Under the pieces are notes generated by a model. That model did not search any database. It was not told where the DNA came from and was given only the letters and a program-made list of their open reading frames with translations. The position numbers and the translations under genes were made by a program. From contig JAGCLY010000042.1 of NCBI GenBank assembly GCA_017646745.1, positions 1 through 36,889 of the forward strand: DNA of 36,889 nucleotides, written 5' to 3'. Below, piece by piece: positions 15,909-24,207 of this stretch. Every line of letters starts with the position of its first letter. Position 1 is the first letter of the stretch. The stretch is from Clostridia bacterium (lineage in GTDB: Bacteria; Bacillota; Clostridia; Oscillospirales; CAG-272).

Positions 15909-18900
15909 TTACTTTTCGTAAACGTATTTAACCTCAGGTATCGCGTAAGCGGTATTTTCCATTGTAGCGATACAAGGCTTAATGTTAGAGGATCTGAAAG
16001 TAAATACAGCCAATCCATCCTCTCCGATGAACTGCTTTATTTCAGCATAGGTAAATGTAAGAGTCAATGTAGCACCATCTTCAGAAATAGAAATGTTGTC
16101 GGGCTTCTGACTTACAGTATTACCACTTAAAAGAGTACCTAAACCGGTTCCGTTTGTCCAATGCAATTCGCCTATGGAATTGTATGACAAGGTGTTAAAG
16201 TTTACACCTGTGGTTCCATCGCCAGGAGCAAAGCCTGCGAAAGTAACACCTATTGTATCATCAAATGGGATATACTTATAACTATTATTAGGATTCTTAC
16301 AAGCTGCAAAAACAAACTGAATTTTAGCATTAGGATCGTTTTCATCAAAATCTTCGCTGTTTATAATATTGCTAAAATCAAATTTGAAATATGCTCTGGC
16401 ACTATCCTTGAATGTAGCTACGAAGTTTTTGTCACTATAGGTTGAATCTCTATAGCTTGTAGAAGTATTAACATATGTGTCTTCTACAATTGTACCATTA
16501 ATGGTATATTCTTTCTTTTCAGCAGGCTTAAACTCACCGTAGGACTGACCACAGCCTTCACAAACAGCCTTCTCGCTCTCGGTAGCTTCGCCGCCAAAGT
16601 GAGCTACGGGATCGGTAGAGAGACCGCAGTTGTGTACACACTCGGTCCAGTGGTTGTTTTCGTCGTACTTGGTCTGGATATCGTGACCAAATGCAGCTAC
16701 GCCTTTGCTTGTTTCGGATACGCCGCAATCACAGTAATGGATAAGAACCTCGTCATGCTCGCATCCTGCGGGGGAGTGGGTTTCCCATTCGCTGAAGGAG
16801 TGAACGTGGGATGCAAGACCACCGTATGGCTGACCACAACCCTCGCAGATAGCCTTTTCGGTCTCGGTAGCCTCACCGCCAAAGTGTGCCGCAGGCTCGG
16901 TAGCTGTGCCACAGCTGTTCTTACATACGGTCCAGTGATTGGTCTCATCAAACACGGTAATCATTTCGTGACCGATAGCATCTCTGCCCACCTGAGTCTC
17001 GGACTTACCGCACTTATCACAGGTATGGGTCTCAACAGCTGCATCGGTACATGTGGGTGCCTGGGTCTCGATCCACTGGCCATAGCTGTGCTCGATAACC
17101 TCACCGTACGCAAATGTATCGGTAGAAGCCTCGCCGCAAGAGCAGGAATAATAATATGTAGCCTTCTTTTCACAATTTGCAGATGCAAGGAACTTCTCCT
17201 CTACAACCTGCTCGATATATGCGTGAGCGTGATCATTGCTGAATACAACCTGAACAGCAGGAGCGTCATACGTTTCGTTTTCCATAGAAGCAACAAAAGG
17301 CTTCACACTGCTCTGATTAGTAAGCATGACGAAAATTGCATTGCCGTTTTCGTCGATACAGCCTTCAAGCTCTCTGAGAGTAACGGTAATAACGAGCTTT
17401 CCGTCAGCGTAAGTTGCTCTGTTGCCTACGGTTTCCTTGGAAAGAAGAGAAACGGTATTGTTGCTATCTGTTTCGCTTCCCCAACCAAGAGTGTATTCAG
17501 AGCTGTAATTTTTCCAAGTAAGCATGGAGAAATCAGCAGAGGATCTGATATCGCTTGTAAGATAAGACTTGAATGTAATGGGAAGTCCTGTTAAGTCAAC
17601 ACCGTTGGTTACGGTAAAGGTGAACTTCACGATTGCTTCATTGCCAAATTCGGTGTAATACTGGCTATTAAGTACGTCGGAGAAGTTAAATCTGAAAAGA
17701 ACTCTATATGCGCCTGTATTGTAGATATAAAGCTCGGTTCTATCAGCATAGTTGTTTGTGTTTGTTGATGTACCCGAATTAACGTATGTATCGTCAACGA
17801 TAGTGCCGTTTACGGTAACGTTGAAGGGAGCTGCATTAATGTTAAGCGCGAGAGAAACATCGCCAACCTTAACGGTAACGGTGTTTTCGCCAAGAGCAAG
17901 AGTGCCGTTCTCAATGGTGATACCCTCGGTAACGGCAAATTCCTTGCCGCACTCACAGGTAGCGGTAACAGTGAGGTCCTCAGCCTTAACGGTAATACCC
18001 TCCATTGCGGTGCCGCCAAAGGTAGCGCTAATGGAATTTGCACTATGAGCGATTTTTTCGCTCTCGGTACCGCAGTTGTTAGCGCATGCGGTCCAGTGGT
18101 GAGTATCATCCTTCATGTCCACTATGTTATGGCCGCTGGAGGCAACCTCGTTGCCAACATAGCTGTGACCGCAATTACAGGTATATGTGGTATAACCGTC
18201 GTCGGTACAGGTGGGAGCAGTAACTACTGCCTCGTACTGGTGCTCAAGAATGTCGCCGTACTCAAAGGTCTCTTCGCTCTTTTCGCCACAATGGCAGGAC
18301 TTGTAATAAGTAGCCTTCTCACCGCAGTTGTTGGTTGCAAGATACTTCTCGTCTACAACCTCGGTATAGATGTGACCGAGATTGCCGGTCTCGTTGCCGG
18401 TATAGCTGTCACCGCAATGACAGGTGTATGTGGTATAGCCACCCTCGGTACAGGTGGGCTCGGTAACTACCTCCTCATAATCGTGGCCGGTAGCCGCAAT
18501 CTCAATGCCTGTCTGAGTATCACCGCAGGAGCAGGTGAGGGTTGTGTAACCGTTCTCGGTACATGTGGGATTGGTAACAACTGTCTCATACTTGTGGCCG
18601 GTGGTTTCGGTTTCGTTACCAACGTAGCTGTGACCGCAGTTACAGGTGTAGGTGGTATAACCTTTCTCGGTACAGGTAGGAAGTACAGTGTACTCTGCAT
18701 AGCTGTGTCCGGTAGCGGGAATCAGGCGGTTTTCCTCTGCCTCGCCGCACTCACAGGATCTGAACTCGAGTCCCGATTCTGTGCAGGTGGCAGGAGTTCT
18801 TGTCTGCCATTCGCCGTACTCGTGATGATGTCCGGTGGGGATTACACCGAACAGGATTCCACCACCCACAGCAAATACTGTCAGAGTGATGAACAAAATT

Positions 18901-18917
18901 AATGCAAACAGTTTCAT
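15909..18917 (-). CDS. Large Cys-rich repeat surface protein with two CBM96-like domains
   Basis: 1002 residues from the ATG at 18917 (AAGGAGAAAAACG upstream). One N-terminal membrane segment (LFALILFITLTVFAVGGGILFGV) anchors or exports it. Then come about six repeats of 35-45 residues with the pattern PTCTExGYTTYTCxCG...GH, each with three Cys and a closing His, an Ig-like stretch, CBM96-like domain 1 (about 378-560), more Cys/His repeats (HHW..C..CG, EGCGQ), and CBM96-like domain 2 at the C-terminus (about 815-1000). No catalytic domain is seen. The Cys and His pattern could bind metal or form disulfides. A binding or scaffolding role among the enzymes is inferred. Confidence 0.7.
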   Translation of the reverse strand: MKLFALILFITLTVFAVGGGILFGVIPTGHHHEYGEWQTRTPATCTESGLEFRSCECGEAEENRLIPATGHSYAEYTVLPTCTEKGYTTYTCNCGHSYVGNETETTGHKYETVVTNPTCTENGYTTLTCSCGDTQTGIEIAATGHDYEEVVTEPTCTEGGYTTYTCHCGDSYTGNETGNLGHIYTEVVDEKYLATNNCGEKATYYKSCHCGEKSEETFEYGDILEHQYEAVVTAPTCTDDGYTTYTCNCGHSYVGNEVASSGHNIVDMKDDTHHWTACANNCGTESEKIAHSANSISATFGGTAMEGITVKAEDLTVTATCECGKEFAVTEGITIENGTLALGENTVTVKVGDVSLALNINAAPFNVTVNGTIVDDTYVNSGTSTNTNNYADRTELYIYNTGAYRVLFRFNFSDVLNSQYYTEFGNEAIVKFTFTVTNGVDLTGLPITFKSYLTSDIRSSADFSMLTWKNYSSEYTLGWGSETDSNNTVSLLSKETVGNRATYADGKLVITVTLRELEGCIDENGNAIFVMLTNQSSVKPFVASMENETYDAPAVQVVFSNDHAHAYIEQVVEEKFLASANCEKKATYYYSCSCGEASTDTFAYGEVIEHSYGQWIETQAPTCTDAAVETHTCDKCGKSETQVGRDAIGHEMITVFDETNHWTVCKNSCGTATEPAAHFGGEATETEKAICEGCGQPYGGLASHVHSFSEWETHSPAGCEHDEVLIHYCDCGVSETSKGVAAFGHDIQTKYDENNHWTECVHNCGLSTDPVAHFGGEATESEKAVCEGCGQSYGEFKPAEKKEYTINGTIVEDTYVNTSTSYRDSTYSDKNFVATFKDSARAYFKFDFSNIINSEDFDENDPNAKIQFVFAACKNPNNSYKYIPFDDTIGVTFAGFAPGDGTTGVNFNTLSYNSIGELHWTNGTGLGTLLSGNTVSQKPDNISISEDGATLTLTFTYAEIKQFIGEDGLAVFTFRSSNIKPCIATMENTAYAIPEVKYVYEK

Positions 18918-18977
18918 CGTTTTTCTCCTTTTATTATAAAAATTAAATAACAACTTTAGCGCCTCTTGGGCTATGGG

Positions 18978-20723
18978 TTATTTTCCGCAGTAGAATCCTA
19001 AGGATTTCTTCCACTCATTGCCAAAGAAGTCGGGAACAGTCTCAAGCTTTTTGCCGACGCCAAGGGCAGGGGAGTTGGGATCCAGTATATAGGTATTCTG
19101 GTTGTTAATACCGAGAATACTGTCCTCCTGCAGATAACCAACGAACATAGGATCAACATCGTACATGCCGCCTGCGTTAATAGACTTAAAGTATTCTGCG
19201 CCGATGATAGAGCTGCCGTATTCGTTGTAGATAAGGTTGCTTTCTGCCACCACCCCGCTCTTTTTGCTAACCTCAAAGGTTGCTGTAGCAGAACGGTTGT
19301 AGATAATGTTGTTGTAGAAGTAGGATGTTCTGTTGTCGTTAGACTGAATAATGCATTTTGTGTCGGTTCCGGTAACAATAGTGTTGTTGTACACATAGAT
19401 GCCGGCAGATACATAGTTGATGTAGATAATACCTTTGTTACCCTTGTCGTTGACGGAGAGGTTGTATCTTACGATCGCGCTGTCCTGATAGCTTTCATCA
19501 TTATAGGTACAGTTGATAAAAAGACCAAAGGAGTTATCGTGGGAATAGTTGTACTGCCAGATGGTATCCTTGCTTGCAAGGTCGGCATCAAGCATACAGC
19601 CGTCCTGAAACTTACCGTCGCTCTCTCTTGCCTTCGCCAAATTGCGATAGCCTTCGTTATACTGAATAACAGTGCCATCAACTCGGGAGGTTACGATAGT
19701 GTTGCCGGATACGCAGTACTTTGCGGTATCATGAATAACGTTGTGCTCAATAATTCCGCCATAAAGACTACGGGCGAAAATAGCATTCTTGCCGATATGG
19801 TTAATCTCATTGCCGTCAATATGCACGTTATGATGCGCGTAATCCTTAAATTGTTCGGTATAGGGATTCTTGTTTGATACAGAAACATTACCGTCATCCT
19901 TTTGAACAACCTTGTACCAGGTTGCGATACCAACGTTCGATACCTCTGTGATCTGACAGCCTGTAATTTCAAGACCGTCTACTCTGCCAAAGCCGTCGTT
20001 TGACCATACGTGAATACCTCCTGTGATCTTCGACCACATGGCCATACCACTGTTTTCTGCATCACGGAAGCCGATTATGTCATGGATATAAAGGTTGTTG
20101 AGCTTAATATTCTTATAGGTTATAACTTCTTCTGTGCCCTTGTTGTTGTCACAGGTGATAAGCACGCCTCTACGATCGCCCTCTGCGGTGGCAGAGTCGG
20201 TAATCTCCAGATTCTCAACAACTATGTTGCTGCAGTTTGCGATGCGAAGCACGCCGCTGCCCTGAAGGTCATTGCCGTCGATAACGGGAGCGTCGCCCTT
20301 ACCGTATGCTGTTACAACGATAGGCTCGCTCTCGCTGCCGTGAAGGTTGTAGAGAGCGAGAGAGCCGAGGAATTTACTTCCTCTCTCAATGTAGAGATGT
20401 GTTCCTGCTGTAATTTCCAGAGAGGAAAGATTTTCAATGGAATTGTAAGGCTTCTCAAGACTGCCGTCGCCACCGTCCTCTGCAAGAGAGGAGAAGAAAA
20501 TGCCCTTGTCGCTGTAAACGATCTCTTCTTCCTTTTCCTCCTCCTTTTTATCCTCGTTCTTATCGGGGGTAGGGGGAGTTGTCGGGGTCTGGCCATCCCC
20601 CGGAGTTCCCTCCGGAGGATTTTCGTTGCCACCAATCAGGTGGCAGGATGCCATAACACTCATAGCAATGCAGATGCAAAGGCAGAGTGCAATAAATCTA
20701 AATAACTTGCTGTTAAATACCAT
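18978..20723 (-). CDS. Right-handed beta-helix lipoprotein
   Basis: From the ATG at 20723 it codes for 581 residues; GTG at 20735 or ATG at 20729 are alternatives, since the upstream stop overlaps (GTGA). Signal with lipobox VMASC, a Pro/Thr/Glu/Lys linker, then a parallel beta-helix from about residue 65 to the end, with the entry pattern DGGDGSLEKPYNSIENL and GSESEPIVVTAYG, and repeated rungs (NIVVENLEITDS; YKNIKLNNLYIHDI; HIDGNEINHIG). This fold is used by pectate lyases, alginate lyases and several glycosidases; I cannot choose among them. Likely polysaccharide-cleaving at the surface. Confidence 0.75.
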   Translation of the reverse strand: MVFNSKLFRFIALCLCICIAMSVMASCHLIGGNENPPEGTPGDGQTPTTPPTPDKNEDKKEEEKEEEIVYSDKGIFFSSLAEDGGDGSLEKPYNSIENLSSLEITAGTHLYIERGSKFLGSLALYNLHGSESEPIVVTAYGKGDAPVIDGNDLQGSGVLRIANCSNIVVENLEITDSATAEGDRRGVLITCDNNKGTEEVITYKNIKLNNLYIHDIIGFRDAENSGMAMWSKITGGIHVWSNDGFGRVDGLEITGCQITEVSNVGIATWYKVVQKDDGNVSVSNKNPYTEQFKDYAHHNVHIDGNEINHIGKNAIFARSLYGGIIEHNVIHDTAKYCVSGNTIVTSRVDGTVIQYNEGYRNLAKARESDGKFQDGCMLDADLASKDTIWQYNYSHDNSFGLFINCTYNDESYQDSAIVRYNLSVNDKGNKGIIYINYVSAGIYVYNNTIVTGTDTKCIIQSNDNRTSYFYNNIIYNRSATATFEVSKKSGVVAESNLIYNEYGSSIIGAEYFKSINAGGMYDVDPMFVGYLQEDSILGINNQNTYILDPNSPALGVGKKLETVPDFFGNEWKKSLGFYCGK

Positions 20724-20731
20724 CGTCATCC

Positions 20732-23700
20732 TCACGCTCTTCTTTTCTTGATCTCATAGATCACGGTGGTGATGGCAAAGAATGCTACGGACATGTAGAA
20801 GGAAACGGTAACACCCATCTTCGCTCCGTTAAGGAGGTTAATCCAGGTGGGGGTGATAGTAACGAATCTGGTAGATGCGCTGTATCCGTTCATAGCAACA
20901 GAGTTAACTACGACGTAGAGGATTCTGTGTGCCTCTTCTCTCATTGCCCATGCAAGATTGCCGTAGCCCTCGCTGTACTTGTAGAGCGCTGAGTTTTCAG
21001 CGCTATTAGCAGTGTCACCGTCGGGAAGTGCACAGCCGCCGAGAATGCTGCCGACGAGATCCATGTAGCCGTTCTGCCAGTAGTCCGAAACTGCAAAGCC
21101 CATCATGCCGAACTCATCTCTGAATACGTTGTTGATAAAGCCGTGCTGGCTGGTCCACTGTACACCGATTCTGTTGAAGCCGGTCATAAGGTTCTCAGCG
21201 CCGCCCTCCTCGATTGCGATCTGGAAGGGTCTTGCGTAGATCTGTCTGATAGTCTGTTCGTTAGCCCAGGTGTTAACACCCTCACGGTTCTTTTCCTGCT
21301 CGTTAAGGATAGCGTGCTTCATATAAACGTACACGCCCTCAGAGCGAACGCCCGCAACCTGATTTGCGGTGATGTAGCCGGAGAGAATGGGATCCTCACT
21401 GTAATACTCGAACGCACGTCCGTTATAGCTACCTCTGTGGATGTTACAGCCAAGGCCGTAAATACCCGAGTAGCCTGCCCACAGACAGTCCTCGCCGATT
21501 ACCTTACCCAGTTCGTATGCAAGCTCATCGTTCATAGTAGCGGCGATAAGCGCTGCGCAGGGGTAGGAGATGGGAGAGGAATCCATATCGGGATCGCCGT
21601 AAAGGAATGCGAATCTGTTGGTTGCTGTGTTTTCGTTGTCGCTGTATGCGTAATTGGTACCGCCTACAGGGCCGAGAGCACCGTTGCCGTCGATGGTGGT
21701 AGGCTTACCAACCGAGTCAACACCAAAGGTCTTTCTCAAACCGTTAGAGAGGAGCATTACGGTGTCCTCCCAGGTAAGCTGGTCGAGAAGCGAATCCCAT
21801 CTTTCGTCGTTGAAATCAACGAGCTGGGGAACGCCGTCTACGATGGTGATAAGAGATGCAAGAGTAAGTCCGTTGTCTGCACCGTAGGTGGGATATGCAA
21901 CGTCATCAGGCTGGATCTTCGCCGAGCCCTTCTTTCCGTCCTCTACCATCTCAGGGGTAACGGTTACGATAACCTGGTTGTTAAGCAGAGCGTGATTCTC
22001 GTTCATGCCGAGCTTAACTGTGTCCTCCCAGTTGCTTCTGGAGACGTATGTTACGGAATTTGCGCCGTTTGCCGCAGTGTAAAGGTTTAGATCTGCGTTG
22101 TCAAACTGGTTGGTGATGGGATTGCCGGTAACCTTACTTACAGAGTAGGTGGTCTTGTCCTCATCCTTGTGTACAGACCATACCATAGAGGTATCGCCCT
22201 TTCCAACCATCTTGTCGGTGTTAACCGACTCACCGTTTGCCGCCTTGGCAGCAAGAATATTGTTAATAGCATTGTGTGCGTCGGTAGCTGCGGTGAGATA
22301 GTAGTTGCCTGCGTCAAGAACGTATGTCTTTGCGCCGTATGCATCGTAGGATGCGAACCATCTGCCGTCTACCTCAACGGTAAGTGTCTCGGATGCGCCG
22401 GGCTGGAGCAGAGCAGTCTTTGCGTAGCCAACAAGCTCAACAGCCGCCTTCTCAACACCGCCCTTGATATAGGGTTGCTGAAGGTAGATTTGAACGCTCT
22501 CCTTGCCTGCAACGCTGCCGTCGTTGGTAACTGTAACGCTTACCTCGTAGGTGTCGTTCTTTTCGTTAACACTAACCTTGAAGTCGGAGTACTTGAAGCT
22601 GGTGTAAGAAAGGCCGTAGCCGAAGGGATAGAATACAACGTCGCCGTAGTTGAAATCACCTGCGCCCGCGTTACCAAGCACGATATCCTCGTATCTGGTC
22701 TCGGTATAGCGGTATCCGTTGTAAATACCTTCCTGATATACTACGTATCTGTTAGACTTACCGCCGTTTGCGGTGCTGAGCACCTCGCCACTGTTGTCGT
22801 AGGAGCCAAAGTTTGAGTAAACAGGGTTGTAGTGGTGGCTGGTCCAGTAGGTGTCGGTAAGCTTACCGGAGGGAGAAACTTCGCCGGAAAGAATCTTTCC
22901 GATGCCCTCGGTGCCGGAGGTGCCGCCGATACCAACCCAGAGCACTGCGTCGATACCGTATGCGGGATCATTGATGTAATCACACTCAACCTGGTTTACA
23001 GAGTTGAGCAAAACGATAATCTTAGAGATCTTACCGCTATCCTTAAGAGCCTTAAGGTTGGTAAGCACGTCGATCTCGGTGGGGGAAAGCTCAAGGTAGT
23101 TGCCGTGGCTGTAATCGGTAGCCGATCCGCCGGTGAACTTAAGGTCGGTAGCCTCTGTGCCGTATCTTGAAAGCACGAAGATAGCTGCCTCTGCCTCGTT
23201 GTTCTTGGCGTCGGTGGTAATGTCTGCCCACTTAGCATCCTTGATGGTATATGTCGCCTTGTCCGAGCTGGTGTTACTGGTGTGGTCACCGAAGTAGGAG
23301 GTGTTCTCGCCGTACCAGTTCCACAGGTCGCCGTTTACCTGAAGTGATGCCTTCTCAAGACCTTCTTTCAGAGTAATGAAATCAGCCTTCTTTGCAAAGG
23401 ATGAACCGCCGCCGGAGTAGATGTAGTTAACAGAGCTGGAGCTGTAAAGGTTAACCTTCGCTCCACCGGAGAGGGGAAGTGCATTGTTGTCGTTCTTAAG
23501 GAGAACTGCGCCCTCCTCGGTAACCTTGGAAGTTACACGGTTGGCATCTGCCTGCAGCTCCTTGATGCTGGTGTAATCAGAGAAGTTTCTGATAATAGCC
23601 TCGCTCTCGCCGTCGTTGATGATCTGCTGAGTGGACTGACCGAGGAAGGCGGTGATAGCGCCTGCGTTAGCAAGCGCAATCTCACTACCTACTGCGGTTA

Positions 23701-23761
23701 CACCGTAGATAATAACGAAGATGTTGAGGAATATTTTACTGATAAGGTTTAATTTTTTCAT
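20732..23761 (-). CDS. Membrane-anchored GH3 glycosidase with reversed domain order
   Basis: 1009 residues from the ATG at 23761 (GAGGAGGTTTAAAGAG upstream). An N-terminal membrane helix (IFLNIFVIIYGVTAVGS) is followed by the GH3 C-terminal domain first (about 60-410; VTEEGAVLLKNDNNALPL), a fibronectin-III-like domain (about 420-500), and then the GH3 TIM barrel (about 640-960) with YMKHAILNEQEKNR and the nucleophile Asp893 in AVSDYW. A second membrane helix lies at the C-terminus (FYMSVAFFAITTVIYEIKKRRA). The same swapped order is known from rumen beta-glucosidases such as Butyrivibrio BglA. Likely cleaves beta-linked oligosaccharides at the outer face. Confidence 0.85.
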   Translation of the reverse strand: MKKLNLISKIFLNIFVIIYGVTAVGSEIALANAGAITAFLGQSTQQIINDGESEAIIRNFSDYTSIKELQADANRVTSKVTEEGAVLLKNDNNALPLSGGAKVNLYSSSSVNYIYSGGGSSFAKKADFITLKEGLEKASLQVNGDLWNWYGENTSYFGDHTSNTSSDKATYTIKDAKWADITTDAKNNEAEAAIFVLSRYGTEATDLKFTGGSATDYSHGNYLELSPTEIDVLTNLKALKDSGKISKIIVLLNSVNQVECDYINDPAYGIDAVLWVGIGGTSGTEGIGKILSGEVSPSGKLTDTYWTSHHYNPVYSNFGSYDNSGEVLSTANGGKSNRYVVYQEGIYNGYRYTETRYEDIVLGNAGAGDFNYGDVVFYPFGYGLSYTSFKYSDFKVSVNEKNDTYEVSVTVTNDGSVAGKESVQIYLQQPYIKGGVEKAAVELVGYAKTALLQPGASETLTVEVDGRWFASYDAYGAKTYVLDAGNYYLTAATDAHNAINNILAAKAANGESVNTDKMVGKGDTSMVWSVHKDEDKTTYSVSKVTGNPITNQFDNADLNLYTAANGANSVTYVSRSNWEDTVKLGMNENHALLNNQVIVTVTPEMVEDGKKGSAKIQPDDVAYPTYGADNGLTLASLITIVDGVPQLVDFNDERWDSLLDQLTWEDTVMLLSNGLRKTFGVDSVGKPTTIDGNGALGPVGGTNYAYSDNENTATNRFAFLYGDPDMDSSPISYPCAALIAATMNDELAYELGKVIGEDCLWAGYSGIYGLGCNIHRGSYNGRAFEYYSEDPILSGYITANQVAGVRSEGVYVYMKHAILNEQEKNREGVNTWANEQTIRQIYARPFQIAIEEGGAENLMTGFNRIGVQWTSQHGFINNVFRDEFGMMGFAVSDYWQNGYMDLVGSILGGCALPDGDTANSAENSALYKYSEGYGNLAWAMREEAHRILYVVVNSVAMNGYSASTRFVTITPTWINLLNGAKMGVTVSFYMSVAFFAITTVIYEIKKRRA

Positions 23762-23765
23762 CTCT

Positions 23766-24197
23766 TTAAACCTCCTCGTCAGTAGAATGGTTGAAGTACA
23801 TCGCAACATTTCCTGCGATAAAGGAAATGATGAACAGGACGGTGCTTGTCATAACGGCGGGGTCAATAAGCTTGAATGCTTCTGCGCTGATACCGTTATA
23901 GAAGATACCGGTGAAGTACATATAGATGTTGGAAACATAAGCCAGAAGGCTTACGAAGGACACTACCCAAAGCGCCAGGGGGGCAAGATTTGAGGTAATA
24001 TCTATTATAAGCATAAGGAAGAACGCTGCAATGCCGATAAGGGCAATTGTCATAACGTTTGAAGCATAATATTCGAGCAATACGCCGGTAAATCCTGCTG
24101 CGTAGCTCAGTGCGGCGGCAATAAGTGTCACCACCGAGGCAAGGGATATATAAAATCCGATGCGCTTAACGAATTCAAAATTAAATATCTTCATCAT
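23766..24197 (-). CDS. Small four-helix membrane protein upstream of GH3
   Basis: 143 residues, with two adjacent ATG codons (24197 and 24194), of which the second is better spaced from GGTGA. Four hydrophobic helices: FYISLASVVTLIAAALSYAAG, VMTIALIGIAAFFLMLIIDI, LALWVVSFVSLLAYVSNIYM and VMTSTVLFIISFIAGNVAMYF. The tail is acidic. It starts 11 bases after the preceding gene and ends five bases before the GH3 start, so it is co-transcribed. Possibly a partner or anchor of the membrane-bound GH3 enzyme. No named family. Confidence 0.75.
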   Translation of the reverse strand: MMKIFNFEFVKRIGFYISLASVVTLIAAALSYAAGFTGVLLEYYASNVMTIALIGIAAFFLMLIIDITSNLAPLALWVVSFVSLLAYVSNIYMYFTGIFYNGISAEAFKLIDPAVMTSTVLFIISFIAGNVAMYFNHSTDEEV

Positions 24198-24207
24198 TTA
24201 TCACCAT

